Part shown: piece by piece, positions 44,030-52,702 of the stretch
How the letters are laid out: every line of letters starts with the position of its first letter
Position numbering within the stretch: the first letter of the stretch is position 1
Source: Streptomyces sp. NBC_01723
GTDB taxonomy: Bacteria; Actinomycetota; Actinomycetes; Streptomycetales; Streptomycetaceae
DNA length: 64,000 nucleotides
Direction of reading: 5' to 3'
NCBI RefSeq assembly: GCF_036246005.1
Contig: NZ_CP109171.1
Location: 248,001 to 312,000, forward strand
Translations under genes and position numbers: made by a program
Notes under the pieces: model-generated
The model's database searches: none
The model's input: the letters and a program-made list of their open reading frames with translations, nothing else
Told to the model about the DNA's origin: nothing

Positions 44030-44782
44030 TCATCGCTGCTCAGCCGCCGCCAAGGCGGTAAGAACGCGTCGGGTCTTGCCGTCGGTGTGCTCGGAGAGCT
44101 CCACTCCGCGTCCCCGTACCGCGTCCTGCAGTTCCCGCTGCTTGCGCTCGGCGCGCGCCGTGAACTTCTCCAGGTCGTCCTCGCCCTCGGGCTGCACCCG
44201 GGTCGAGATCTCCAGGAAGCGCAGTCCGGCAACCGACCACGCCTCCAGGTCGACCTCCAGGTCGTCAAGTGGAACGTCGTCGGCCTTCGTCGAGTGGACC
44301 GGCCCCAGCGCGACCAGCCCGTCGAGCCGGACGTCGGGTGCGCAGGCGTGCAGGAACTGATCCTGCACCGCGTCGACCGACGCGGCGGGATCGGCCCCTG
44401 GCTTCACCGCGTCCGCGAGCGCTCCGGGCGGGTGGGCATGCGTCAGGGAGGCGGCCACCACACGGCGATTCCCCGACCAGTCCTCCTCCATCTTGTACCT
44501 GAACGGCTCCGCCTCGAAGGGAGCGGAGAACCGGCCGACCAGCTGCTCCCGGGTGCACGGACGCAACTTGACGGTCAGATCGTCCGGGGTTCCGCCGATC
44601 CTGAACCGCACGATCGCGCCGCCGTCCAGCAGGGGCATTCGGCCCTCGGCGACACCGTTCCGCTCCTCGGCGAACCAGATGCGGCGCGTCGTCATCGGGC
44701 TGCGCGACCCGCCGAGGGCCGACAGCGCCCCCGCGACGTCGCCCTCGACGTTGACCTTGATCTCGGCCGGCAAGAGGTCCAT
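44030..44782 (-). CDS. Hypothetical protein, possibly CYTH/triphosphate-tunnel fold
   Basis: 250-aa protein (MDLLPAEIKVNVEGDVAGAL). The N-terminal E-I-K-V strand, followed by TTRRIWFAEE, AIVRFRIGGTPDD then LTVKLRP, and a later LEVDLEAWSVAGLRFLEIST, have the strand order and charged pattern of CYTH triphosphatase domains (E-x-E/K at the start, then R-x-R, then K-x-R, then a D/E-L-D strand and F-L-E-I). The first acidic motif is incomplete, so activity is uncertain. The last 70 residues are helical and charged. It lies 45 bp downstream of the M23 gene, so probably cotranscribed. Fold is a weak call. Confidence 0.6.
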   Translation of the reverse strand: MDLLPAEIKVNVEGDVAGALSALGGSRSPMTTRRIWFAEERNGVAEGRMPLLDGGAIVRFRIGGTPDDLTVKLRPCTREQLVGRFSAPFEAEPFRYKMEEDWSGNRRVVAASLTHAHPPGALADAVKPGADPAASVDAVQDQFLHACAPDVRLDGLVALGPVHSTKADDVPLDDLEVDLEAWSVAGLRFLEISTRVQPEGEDDLEKFTARAERKQRELQDAVRGRGVELSEHTDGKTRRVLTALAAAEQR

Positions 44783-44827
44783 CGTTTCTCTCCAGCACGC
44801 ATCCTGCAGGGGGCACTTCGACGGCTG

Positions 44828-45469
44828 TCAGGTGGGTTTCACGTCTGTTCCGAAGCCACCACGGGCCGGGCGCTTCTCGAAGTGGAGATGAGGGCCGGTT
44901 GCGTTCCCTGTGGAGCCGACTTCTCCGATCTTCTGGCCCGCCTTGACCGAACCTCCTCTCACGGTCTGCTCGGAGAGGTGGGCGTACCAATAGTCGAACC
45001 CGCCTGCGCGCAGCACGAGGAAGTCACCGAAGCTGCGGTCCTTCCCGCTGCGGACTATGGAACCGTTGCGGACCGCAACACATGACGTGCCCTTCTCAGC
45101 GGCGTAATCCACTCCGGTGTGGTAGCCCAAGCTCCAGTGAGGCCCCTTCACCCGGTAGGCGGTCGTGGCGCGGTGCTGCGGTACGGGAGACACGGCGCGG
45201 CCGTCAGGAGCCGACGACGAGGCCGGGACACGGAGGCGGTCCCAGGAGGTCTTACCCGGAATGCCGTCGGCGTCGGTCCCCTCGAACCCGATCTTGCGCT
45301 GCCATGCGGCGAACGACTCCCGGTCGACGTCCGTCCACTCGGGGCCGGGTCCCGTCCGGTACTTGCCGCACTTCTCCGCCACCAGACGTTTGCCCATCGA
45401 CGCGATCATGGGACTACGTTGTCCCTTGTGGAAAAATTTCGCTCCTGGAAATGGTGCCAAAGCAGGCAT
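44828..45469 (-). CDS. Endolysin-like M23 peptidase with peptidoglycan-binding domain
   Basis: 213-aa predicted cell-wall endopeptidase. The ATG (MPALAPFPGAKFFHKGQRSP) is selected because AAGGAGA sits 8 bp upstream. Residues 5-80 are the Streptomyces/actinophage endolysin binding module (GPEWTDVDRESFAAWQRKIG, EGTDADGIPGKTSWDRL). Residues about 110-213 form the LytM/M23 zinc domain: GYHTGVDYAA gives the H-x(3)-D ligand pair, and GNATGPHLHFE supplies the H-x-H motif. No signal peptide is present, unlike typical secreted M23 enzymes, so release would need lysis, a holin-like route or an assembly. The amidase gene lies upstream with the same binding module. Confidence 0.88.
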   Translation of the reverse strand: MPALAPFPGAKFFHKGQRSPMIASMGKRLVAEKCGKYRTGPGPEWTDVDRESFAAWQRKIGFEGTDADGIPGKTSWDRLRVPASSSAPDGRAVSPVPQHRATTAYRVKGPHWSLGYHTGVDYAAEKGTSCVAVRNGSIVRSGKDRSFGDFLVLRAGGFDYWYAHLSEQTVRGGSVKAGQKIGEVGSTGNATGPHLHFEKRPARGGFGTDVKPT

Positions 45470-45760
45470 GACCCTGTCTCCTTCTACTGAGCAGACACCG
45501 TGTTCGGTTGAGCCGAGTTGGTGAGTCCCAGCACGCTGCCCTTCCGCAAGCCCCGTGCTCGTCTGCCCGCCGAAGAAAGCCCGTTCTAGAGCAGGGTAGC
45601 GCCGGTCAAGGAGTGCGCCTGTCGGTCGGACACGGTCGTCTATTTCCACCATGCGCCCGATGGGAGCCCCTCGCAAACCCACAAAAGGGGCTATTCAAAC
45701 ACGTCTTCTGACGTCAGCTCGACAAATTCTCAAGGCTCCGCGGTTGTTGCTCATGAAACT

Positions 45761-46630
45761 TCAGACGTTGGGGACTTCGAGCCTGTCCCAGCTCAATCGG
45801 CCGGGGACGCCGTCGGCAGCGCGTCCCTCGAAACCCAGCTTCTGCTGCCAGGCGGTGTAGGACCTCACGTCGCCCGCTCCCCACACGTCGAGTCTGGTGC
45901 TGGACGTGTAGCGGTCGCAGTCTTCAGCGACGAGCCGGCCATGCATTCCGCCGATGACGGGTGATTGATGCCCCGCCTGGAAGAAGGACGCACCGGGGAA
46001 CGGCTCGAACTGGGGCTCAGCATGGGAGGGAGTAGGCGGCTGGGACCCGAACGCGGGCCAGGAACCTGGGTCGACGTGGTCGTTCTCCGGGACATGGGCG
46101 TGGGCGTACCAGCCGCCCTGAGTCCGCCACTTGTCGGCCGGACACGTATTGCGGGACAGGGACGTCGGGCGACCCATGGGCCAGACGTCCGGTACGTCCC
46201 ACGAGCTGACCCATGCGTGGAGATCGCCCCACCCCTTGCAAGGAGTGTCGGCCAGCCTGGCGAACACTTTGCCGTTCACACGGCAGTGCGGGAAGAACAA
46301 CGCCTCGATCTGGATGACCACTCTGCCGGCCCGGTTGGTACGAGTGCCACCAGGCGCGTCGAACACGGCTTTGCTGCGGGAAGTGGCGGGGAAGAACTGG
46401 GCGAACGCTCCGGTGAAGGGATCCCAGAGGATCTGTGGAGCCCGGCCTTTGCCGCTGCCGGTGAAGAAGCCCTTGAGGTTGGCGAACGGGACCAGATCCA
46501 GGGGAGATTCGGCGGTGGCCGCCCTGTCCGCCGTAATGTGCGCGATAGCCCTTGGCGGGAATTCGGGGTCGCATGGCGCATGGTCCCCGACGTCCGCCCT
46601 GAGGGCTTGGGGCATCCATGGATGAGGCAT
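45761..46630 (-). CDS. Endolysin-like N-acetylmuramoyl-L-alanine amidase with peptidoglycan-binding domain
   Basis: 289-aa predicted lysin. The ATG of MPHPWMPQALRADVGD follows AAGGAT. Residues about 20-190 look like an amidase-type domain of actinophage endolysins: AIAHITADRAA with the first His ligand, RVVIQIEALFF in the core strand, GDLHAWVSSW, and GGWYAHAHVPENDHVDPG near the other zinc ligands. Residues about 215-289 are the endolysin binding module (FPGASFFQAGHQSPVIGG, SYTAWQQKLGFEG, GVPGRLSWDRLEVP) and match the neighbouring M23 protein nearly motif for motif. No signal peptide. Separated from the M23 gene by 291 bp. Confidence 0.8.
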   Translation of the reverse strand: MPHPWMPQALRADVGDHAPCDPEFPPRAIAHITADRAATAESPLDLVPFANLKGFFTGSGKGRAPQILWDPFTGAFAQFFPATSRSKAVFDAPGGTRTNRAGRVVIQIEALFFPHCRVNGKVFARLADTPCKGWGDLHAWVSSWDVPDVWPMGRPTSLSRNTCPADKWRTQGGWYAHAHVPENDHVDPGSWPAFGSQPPTPSHAEPQFEPFPGASFFQAGHQSPVIGGMHGRLVAEDCDRYTSSTRLDVWGAGDVRSYTAWQQKLGFEGRAADGVPGRLSWDRLEVPNV

Positions 46631-47065
46631 GGCGAGATCCTTCCCTCGTCGCATCGCACCGCTCTTGATCGTGAGGCGCAGCGGGGAGACATGGGGAAGC
46701 CGGCGAAACGAACAACGTGCCGTGCGGCAGGCCCTCCCCTACTTTCTACGATGCGACTGGCAGTCGGCTGCGGCAAACCGTGAAAGTGGCAGGAAGCGGT
46801 TGGGCAATGGTTGCCCTTGGGCACACGTCACGCTCGGGTGCCGCTCGTGATGCCGAAGTCGGTGCCTGCTTCGCGGACGTCGCTCGTGCTGGGAGGGCCG
46901 GCCGTACCGCGGCTTGGTGCTCCCGTTGCAGACGGCGCCGGGCAGGTGAAGAGTAGGTTCATACCTACTTCGCAGGCTTCCGGCTCCGCTTTCCCTGGAG
47001 CCGCTGCCAACGCGGAGTTTCCCCATCGACGGAACATTACGGCGCCAAGCGTATCTGGAATCATT
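46631..47065. other. Divergent intergenic region
   Basis: 435 bp between the divergent amidase and secreted-repeat genes. An open frame runs through much of it in continuity with the rightward gene, but it lacks a signal peptide or ribosome site and is not counted as coding. Confidence 0.45.
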
Positions 47066-48556
47066 ATGGCCAGAATCTCCCGGCGACACATACTTCACGC
47101 GGTCAACGCCTCTCTCCTGGCGGCAGCACTCGCGTTCCCGGCAGGTCTGACGATTGCCGCAACGGATTCTCAGAGCTCGAACGGAAGCCATGCCGGAGTC
47201 CCGGCACAGACCACTGATCCTCCGCCGTCGCCCCCTTCCGAGCCCAGTGAACCGGACGATCCCACCGAGCCTCCCCCCTCACCACCGGACTCCGGACCGA
47301 CATCCCCACCAAGCGATTCGCCGGAACCCGAGACGTCTCCCTCCTCCAAGCCGAGCGGGACGCCGGAAACTGAGCCGTCAGACCCCGACGATACTGACGG
47401 ACAGACCTCCGACCCGCCGCCCGAGCAGAAGGTGGAGATCGACGAGGCGACGACGACGCTGAACGAGGAGAAGGAACGAGTCCCCGAAGAACTCGCATCG
47501 ACCGTGGAAAAGCTGATCAGCATCATCAGCACGGTGAAGGACCCGGATACGCTGCCTCAGGACAGGCAGGGTGTCATCGAGAGCGCGGAGAATCTCTCCA
47601 CCGCGCTGGCGGCCATCAATGACGCGGGAACACCCCCGGAGCTGCGGAAAGATTTGACCGCGATCGTGAAGCAGGTGACTTCGGCTCTCGGAGCGGCCGG
47701 CGATACCCGGGTACCGGCCGAAGAACGGTCCACACTCATCCTCGTGATCAAGCGCACCACTTCCACACTGGACATGATCTGCGACCCCAAGACGCCGCAG
47801 GACGTGCGGGGCCAGATGATCAGCACAGCGAAAGACACAACCTACGTGGCCGAGAGCTCATCCACCGTCGAGAGCTCACCTGGTGCCGAGAGTTCACCTG
47901 CTGCCGAGAGTTCAGCTGCAAACACGGGGTCGAAGCAGGCCACTTCGAACACTCTGGTCTCGTTGAGCGCATCCTCGGACATAGCGCGCGACGGAAGGAC
48001 ACCGCCGAAGGAACGAGAACAACTCACGGAGATCACGCAGCAGGTCAGCGCACTGCTGAAGAAGAGCAACGACTCCGGGGCCTCGCCGGAGGAGCGGTCC
48101 GAAGCCAAGAAGGAGCTGGAGGACAAAACCTCCCGCATGAAGGACCAACAGGAGCAATCCGCCTCCGCCCAGGACCGCCCCGAGGAGTCGCTCGGCAAAG
48201 CAGCCGCGTTCTGCACGAGCGCCATCTTCGAGTCCACCCCTGAGTCCGACCTCGTACGGGGACTGAAGAAGCAGATTCCCGCCCAGTGGGAAGCCGAAGG
48301 GGTTAAGGACTTCTGGAAGGCGAAGGACAAGAGCAATGACACGCTCGACGTCCTCGCCCAGTTGCAGAACAACGAGAACACCAACGGCCCGTTCGAAGTC
48401 GTACCGCTCATCACCGAACTCGCCGAGCTCGTGCCGCACGACAAACTGTTCGGGACCCTGGGAGCCTCTGCCCTGTCCTGTGAGCAGACGGCAACGTATC
48501 TCGACGAGAAGTTCGGGGTCACGGTGGACACCTGGCTCAGCAAGACGAGTGAGTGA
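47066..48556 (+). CDS. Secreted protein with Pro-rich linker and repeated helical units
   Basis: 496-aa exported protein. The start is the ATG of MARISRRHILHAVNASLLAA, since it opens directly with a signal peptide containing an RR-x-x-L-like motif (cleavage near GLTIAA). Residues about 30-115 are a Pro/Ser/Glu linker. From about 130 to 260 several helical units of some 34 residues repeat around a (T/V)PxExR/(T)PPELR/(T)PQDVR turn: LPQDRQGVIESAENLSTALA, TPPELRKDLTAIVKQVTSAL, VPAEERSTLILVIKRTTSTL, TPQDVRGQMISTAKDTT. More such units follow an Ser/Glu-rich spacer (PPKEREQLTEITQQVSALL, SPEERSEAKKELED). The last 130 residues are an unrecognised domain with two cysteines. Function unknown. Confidence 0.8.
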   Translation: MARISRRHILHAVNASLLAAALAFPAGLTIAATDSQSSNGSHAGVPAQTTDPPPSPPSEPSEPDDPTEPPPSPPDSGPTSPPSDSPEPETSPSSKPSGTPETEPSDPDDTDGQTSDPPPEQKVEIDEATTTLNEEKERVPEELASTVEKLISIISTVKDPDTLPQDRQGVIESAENLSTALAAINDAGTPPELRKDLTAIVKQVTSALGAAGDTRVPAEERSTLILVIKRTTSTLDMICDPKTPQDVRGQMISTAKDTTYVAESSSTVESSPGAESSPAAESSAANTGSKQATSNTLVSLSASSDIARDGRTPPKEREQLTEITQQVSALLKKSNDSGASPEERSEAKKELEDKTSRMKDQQEQSASAQDRPEESLGKAAAFCTSAIFESTPESDLVRGLKKQIPAQWEAEGVKDFWKAKDKSNDTLDVLAQLQNNENTNGPFEVVPLITELAELVPHDKLFGTLGASALSCEQTATYLDEKFGVTVDTWLSKTSE

Positions 48557-48560
48557 TCGG

Positions 48561-50015
48561 TCAGACGTCGGCAGATTTCAGCAGTTCGGCCACGGATACC
48601 TCTGAAGCAGACCGGGCCCTCGCAGCTCCGTATCTCTCCAGCTCCCTCCTCTCCTCCTCGTAGTCACCCACCCCGGAGAATTTGTAGGAGAAGGACGAAA
48701 TCGAGGAAATAAAACGGCCTTCAGGAGACCAGACAGCCGTCACATGGCGAGGTTTTCGCGTCACATTGATGAGATTGTTGTTGTGTCTCACCCTTCCGCG
48801 ATAGACGAGCTGGCCCCCACATATCGCCGGTTCACAGTAGTAGAGCGGGTCGCGCTCGTTCCATGAAGGATGCGGGGAACTGAACTCCTCCACGTCAAGC
48901 CTTCCCCGATCCTTTCGCATGTAAGAAATCTGCAATGCAACACTCAGCGTGTCGTACCCTACGTCCCTGGGCAGCTGAAATACACGCTTCATTGCGTACT
49001 CCTGCCCAACGTCGAGCGAATCACCGGAATGATAGAATCTTCCACTGCTTATTGTGGTGTACTTGAGTCGGTCGACATAGAGTTCGGCCTCCCCCTCTCG
49101 CGCCCCTTGCTTCCCGACGCTCTCCCTCCACTCCTCCATCAGATCCTCATCGCCTTTGGAATACAAGGCGACTCTGCCGCGGACCGTGTAGATGTCATTG
49201 ATGATGTACACCGGTATCCCTCCGGTGTTTTTCATGTGCAGCGTCATCGGAACATGCACGAAGGGCAGATTTTTGTCCTCCCACGCCTTCCCGAATTCCG
49301 CTTTCATGGTGAAGTGCATGGGGGCCGCCGCAGGCTGATACATGGTGGAGTAGGCGAGGCTGACCGCCGTCAGGAGTGCCGTTGCGACCACTCCGGCAGC
49401 AAATTTCTTCGGTTGCGGTATCCCCTTCCACGATTTTTGGCGCACAAGAATACACAAGGCCCATACGGACCAGCAGAAGGCAGGCAAATAGACCAGCAGG
49501 TAGCGCGTGTACTCCCGCTCCTCGAGCCAGAGGAGAAGAAGGAGAGCGTCGGTGGCCAGCACAGTGACTGTGCCGAGCAGGACAATCGCTCCGGATGCCC
49601 TGAACTGCCGTCTCCCCCAGTAGTCGATTGCCGCGAGTGCCGCAACTCCCAGCACCACGCCCGAGAGGACGAACAGCACTCCAGTAATCCGTTGCGAGAA
49701 AGTGAGAGCACCCGAGGCATCCGGCCATCCGATGACCACGTTGAAAACCATGGAAACGAGCAGACCGGCCACCATGAGCGACATGATCGAGCGCCTTCTC
49801 CAAGCCCGGTCGGGCCAGGTCCTGCTGTCACCCCCGCGCCAGCATATGGATGCCGGATCATCCAGATCCATGTTCTCCGGGTAACCCAGACGGCCGAGTA
49901 TTCTGCGCAGCTCGGCCGATGACCAGGCACTGCCGACCGTCTCGCCGCCGATGGTGATGCGGCGCAGGCCACGGCTGTCCGGTGTCTCCACGACGGCCCA
50001 TGGGCGGATACTCAT
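48561..50015 (-). CDS. Multi-pass membrane protein of unknown function (484 aa)
   Basis: 484-aa protein with start MSIRPWAVVETPDSRGLRRI. A short N-terminal cytosolic part (about 60 residues) precedes five or so hydrophobic segments: SLMVAGLLVSMVFNVVIGW, ITGVLFVLSGVVLGVAALAA, AIVLLGTVTVLATDALLLLL, LLVYLPAFCWSVWALCILV and FAAGVVATALLTAVSLAYS. The C-terminal 270 residues are a soluble beta-type domain (HVPMTLHMKNTGGIPVYIIN, GYDTLSVALQISYMRKDRG). It converges on the secreted repeat protein with only 4 bp between stop codons. Base composition is lower in G/C than in most neighbours, which may reflect acquired DNA. No family recognised. Confidence 0.82.
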   Translation of the reverse strand: MSIRPWAVVETPDSRGLRRITIGGETVGSAWSSAELRRILGRLGYPENMDLDDPASICWRGGDSRTWPDRAWRRRSIMSLMVAGLLVSMVFNVVIGWPDASGALTFSQRITGVLFVLSGVVLGVAALAAIDYWGRRQFRASGAIVLLGTVTVLATDALLLLLWLEEREYTRYLLVYLPAFCWSVWALCILVRQKSWKGIPQPKKFAAGVVATALLTAVSLAYSTMYQPAAAPMHFTMKAEFGKAWEDKNLPFVHVPMTLHMKNTGGIPVYIINDIYTVRGRVALYSKGDEDLMEEWRESVGKQGAREGEAELYVDRLKYTTISSGRFYHSGDSLDVGQEYAMKRVFQLPRDVGYDTLSVALQISYMRKDRGRLDVEEFSSPHPSWNERDPLYYCEPAICGGQLVYRGRVRHNNNLINVTRKPRHVTAVWSPEGRFISSISSFSYKFSGVGDYEEERRELERYGAARARSASEVSVAELLKSADV

Positions 50016-50420
50016 GCCCCCAGACTCAAACCTGACCCGGCATCGTGCACGCGGAGCTACCCCAATGGGTTCCAGCGATGATCTGACCAGAAGACGGTGT
50101 CAGCTCTGCAACTCCTCCAGTGGGCTCTACGGTCAGGACGGCGAAACAGGCCTTGTGGTTGTCGACGGTGTTGGGAACGACATCGAGCGCGCACGCGGTG
50201 GCACGGCGGTTGTGGGCCCGCCCGAGGTGTGGACTGTCCGCTCTCGGTCGGCTCCGGGCGGTCGGCCACCAGGGCGAGCGGGACCGTGATGCGGTGGAGG
50301 CCAGCTCGGCTGTCGTTCGTTTCGGCAGAGAGGAGTAGAACGTCCGTCGTGTCAAACACGCAGTACGGACCGTCGTGTGTGCTGGCCACGGTCGAACCAT
50401 GGGGCCCACGTGCGCCGTCC
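50016..50420. other. Gene-poor region with decayed coding traces
   Basis: 405 bp with no intact gene. Both strands show short open stretches but none with a start site and family resemblance. It lies between the membrane protein and a truncated DUF3995-like remnant, close to the IS481-type relic. Confidence 0.45.
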
Positions 50421-50717
50421 TGGCTGGTGCGTGTGCCCTTGTGGATCGGCTGCGCGGTGCTGACGATGCGGGGCGTGCCCGGTCTCGTGGAGAACGTCAC
50501 CACAGCGACGGGACTCACTCCGCACGGCCTGCTCGGGATGGAGAAGGAGGCCGTTGACACAGGGTCACGGGACTTCTGGAAGACGATGGTGATCAACGGC
50601 TACTTCTTCCTCGGCGCGGTGCTCCTCGTTCCGGCCACCGTGCTGTCCCGCCGGAGTCGACGCCAAAGCGAAGGCGACGCGAAGGGTGGATGCAGCGCCG
50701 CCCGCCAAGGGTATTGA
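50421..50717 (+). pseudogene. Truncated DUF3995-like membrane protein (C-terminal part)
   Basis: A 98-residue stretch resembles the C-terminal half of DUF3995 small membrane proteins: VPLWIGCAVLTMRGVPGLVE, GLTPHGLLG and a final hydrophobic helix GYFFLGAVLLVPATVL. No first-half helices or start site are seen upstream, so it appears to be a 5'-deleted remnant beside the IS481-type relic. Confidence 0.5.
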
Positions 50718-50805
50718 TCATGAGCGTTGTCAACGCCGACCGTGATCATGGCGAAGACCTCCTGTGTGGTGGAGCTGTCCAGGAACCCACCGCACGGAGG
50801 TCTTC

Positions 50806-51325
50806 GTGTCCCACCGTGATGCCCGGCTGACCGTTCACGGCAGGCGGCTGCTCATCGAGCGTGTCCGCACCGGCCGTCCGGTCGCTCACGTCGCAGCCGA
50901 GATGGGGATCTCTCGTGTCACGGCCCACAATGGGTTCGCCGCTGGCGGGCCGAGGGCGAGCAAGGACTGCACGACCGCTCCAGCCGGCCTCTGAGAACAC
51001 CGCACCGCACCCCGTTGGCGACCGAGGCCCAGGTACGCAGGCTCCGCCAGGACCGCAGGCTCGAGCCCGCCCGCATCGGCGCGATCCTGGGTCTGCCCGC
51101 CTCGACCACCCACCGGATCCTGGTCCGCCACGGCCTGAACCGTCGGGCCTTCCTGGACCGGCCCACTGGACAGATCATCCGCCGCTACGAACCCGACCGG
51201 CCCGGCGAACTCGTCCACGTCGACGTCAAGGAACTCGGCCGGATCACCACCACCGCTGCCACACCGCACTCGGCGGCCATCCACCGATCAGCCGCGTGAA
51301 TGACCCTGCGGGTCAATACAGCTAA
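50806..51325 (+). pseudogene. IS481-family transposase remnant (frameshifted and internally deleted)
   Basis: The GTG at 50806 opens with SHRDARLTVHGRRLLIERV and AAEMGISRVTAHN, the N-terminal HTH of Streptomyces IS481 transposases. The frame breaks near 50935, resumes in another frame (RRLEPARIGAILGLPASTTH, YEPDRPGELVHVDVKELGR), and jumps directly to the C-terminal GGHPPISRVNDPAGQYS just before the stop. The DDE core is therefore missing. A terminal-repeat-like GGGTCAATACA follows. Confidence 0.85.
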
Positions 51326-51499
51326 GGCGCGCTCTTGAGAGCTGGCTGTCGCGTCAGCAGCGGGTGACTCCCGGGCTCGTGAGCATCGGCTTGGCCGCAT
51401 TCGGGGTGCCTCAAGCGTCCACGACAAACGACTCTCGTTCTCGTGTACAAAGCCAGACGTCATCAGTCCCACAGCGCGCCGACTGGAGTCTGCACGGCG

Positions 51500-52438
51500 T
51501 CAGTCGTCGCCGGCGATGAAGCCGGCTATTGCGGCGGCGACTGCTTCGGGCTGCTCGTCGGGGATGAAGTGCCCGGCGTCGGGCACGACGACTCCGGTGG
51601 TGTTGTCGGCCCACGGGCTGATGGAGGCGGCCATGTCCGGGATGGAGCCGTGGCTGCTGGAGATTCCGAGGATGGGCACGGACAGGTGCCGGTGGTTGAG
51701 CGCCTGGTGGTTCTTGCGCGCCGACTCGGCGGCGTCCCGGTAGTAGGCGAGGGAGGCGCGGAGGCCGCCGTCGGCGGCGAGGGCCGCTGCGTAGTGGTCG
51801 AGGTCGGTGTCGTCGAACGCCTCGGGACAGAGGGTCTTCGTTTTCAGGAACCAGCCGACATACTCCCGTTCGCGGCCGGCGAGCAGGGTCTCGGGCAGGT
51901 CGGGCACGAGGTGGAACGCGAAGTGCCAGGTCTTCCACGCACGGGCCGGGTCAGTGGGGATCGTTTCCGGAAGGGTGATGCCGGGGATTCCGGCGTCGAG
52001 CAGGGCGACCCCACGCAGCTGGCTCTCGTAGTTGAGAGCGAGGGAGAAGGCGACCCATGCCCCGATGTCGTGGGCGGCCAGCCAATAAGTCGTCACTCCG
52101 AGTGCCCTTGCCGCGGCGTGGACGTGGGCGGCGACGGTATGGGTGTCGTAGCTTCGCTCCGGGCGCTCGGAGTGGCCCTGGCCCGGCAGGTCGATCGCGA
52201 TGACGCGGAACCGGTCGGCGAGACCGGGCATGACCTTGTGCCAGGCCTGCCAGGTCTGCGGGAACCCGGCGAGCAGGACGACTGCCGGGCCGGCCGACTG
52301 GCCGCCTTCGACGGCATGAAGGCGGATGCCGTCCGCGTCGACCCAGCGGTGGGTGAATCCGGCCAGGTCGTGCAAGGGCAGGTCGCGGACGGGGTTGGCT
52401 TCGGAGACACGCTGAGAGGTGGTCGCTGAGTCAGTCAT
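51500..52438 (-). CDS. Epoxide hydrolase-like alpha/beta hydrolase
   Basis: 312-aa enzyme (MTDSATTSQRVSEANPVRDL). Alpha/beta hydrolase fold with the oxyanion HG-type loop replaced by LLAGFPQTWQAWHKV, the nucleophile Asp at AAHDIGAWVA in the position typical of epoxide hydrolases and haloalkane dehalogenases, and the catalytic His in DAGHFIPDEQPEAV. DLPGQGHSERP is the usual strand-loop before the cap domain. Reactions may include hydrolysis of epoxides or esters; the substrate is unknown. It is divergent from the TetR gene, with a palindrome in between, so probably under its control. Confidence 0.88.
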   Translation of the reverse strand: MTDSATTSQRVSEANPVRDLPLHDLAGFTHRWVDADGIRLHAVEGGQSAGPAVVLLAGFPQTWQAWHKVMPGLADRFRVIAIDLPGQGHSERPERSYDTHTVAAHVHAAARALGVTTYWLAAHDIGAWVAFSLALNYESQLRGVALLDAGIPGITLPETIPTDPARAWKTWHFAFHLVPDLPETLLAGREREYVGWFLKTKTLCPEAFDDTDLDHYAAALAADGGLRASLAYYRDAAESARKNHQALNHRHLSVPILGISSSHGSIPDMAASISPWADNTTGVVVPDAGHFIPDEQPEAVAAAIAGFIAGDD

Positions 52439-52625
52439 GGGAGACCTTCATCGGTGTGGGATTCGCTGGTTGTGCCGGTGTTGAAGAGCGGAACGTTCAG
52501 ATCCCCACCAGCCTGGCCATGAGTGGATGGGGACGGCGGCTGCCAGGACCAGACGGCGCGACCATGGTGCCGTCTCGGACGGCGGCGGGGCCCGCGCTCG
52601 TGATCCTGTCTTCAACGTAACACGT

Positions 52626-52645
52626 CTTGAACTATCCAGTTCAAG
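52626..52645. promoter_or_regulatory. Perfect palindrome, candidate TetR operator
   Basis: CTTGAAC and GTTCAAG arms around a 6-bp spacer (TATCCA), in the 264-bp divergent region between the epoxide-hydrolase-like gene and the TetR gene. The placement favours control of both genes by the TetR regulator. Confidence 0.7.
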
Positions 52646-52702
52646 ATAGAATGGTGTCCAGCACAGCCCAGAGACATCAAGACACCGGCAAGGAAGTGCC
52701 AC

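Noticed and set aside
16811..46630. Contractile injection system (eCIS/T6SS-like) or prophage
   Set aside because: Lysins, a DUF2235 hydrolase and large proteins suggested it, but no sheath, tube, baseplate, spike, tape-measure, portal, capsid, terminase or ATPase gene could be recognised.
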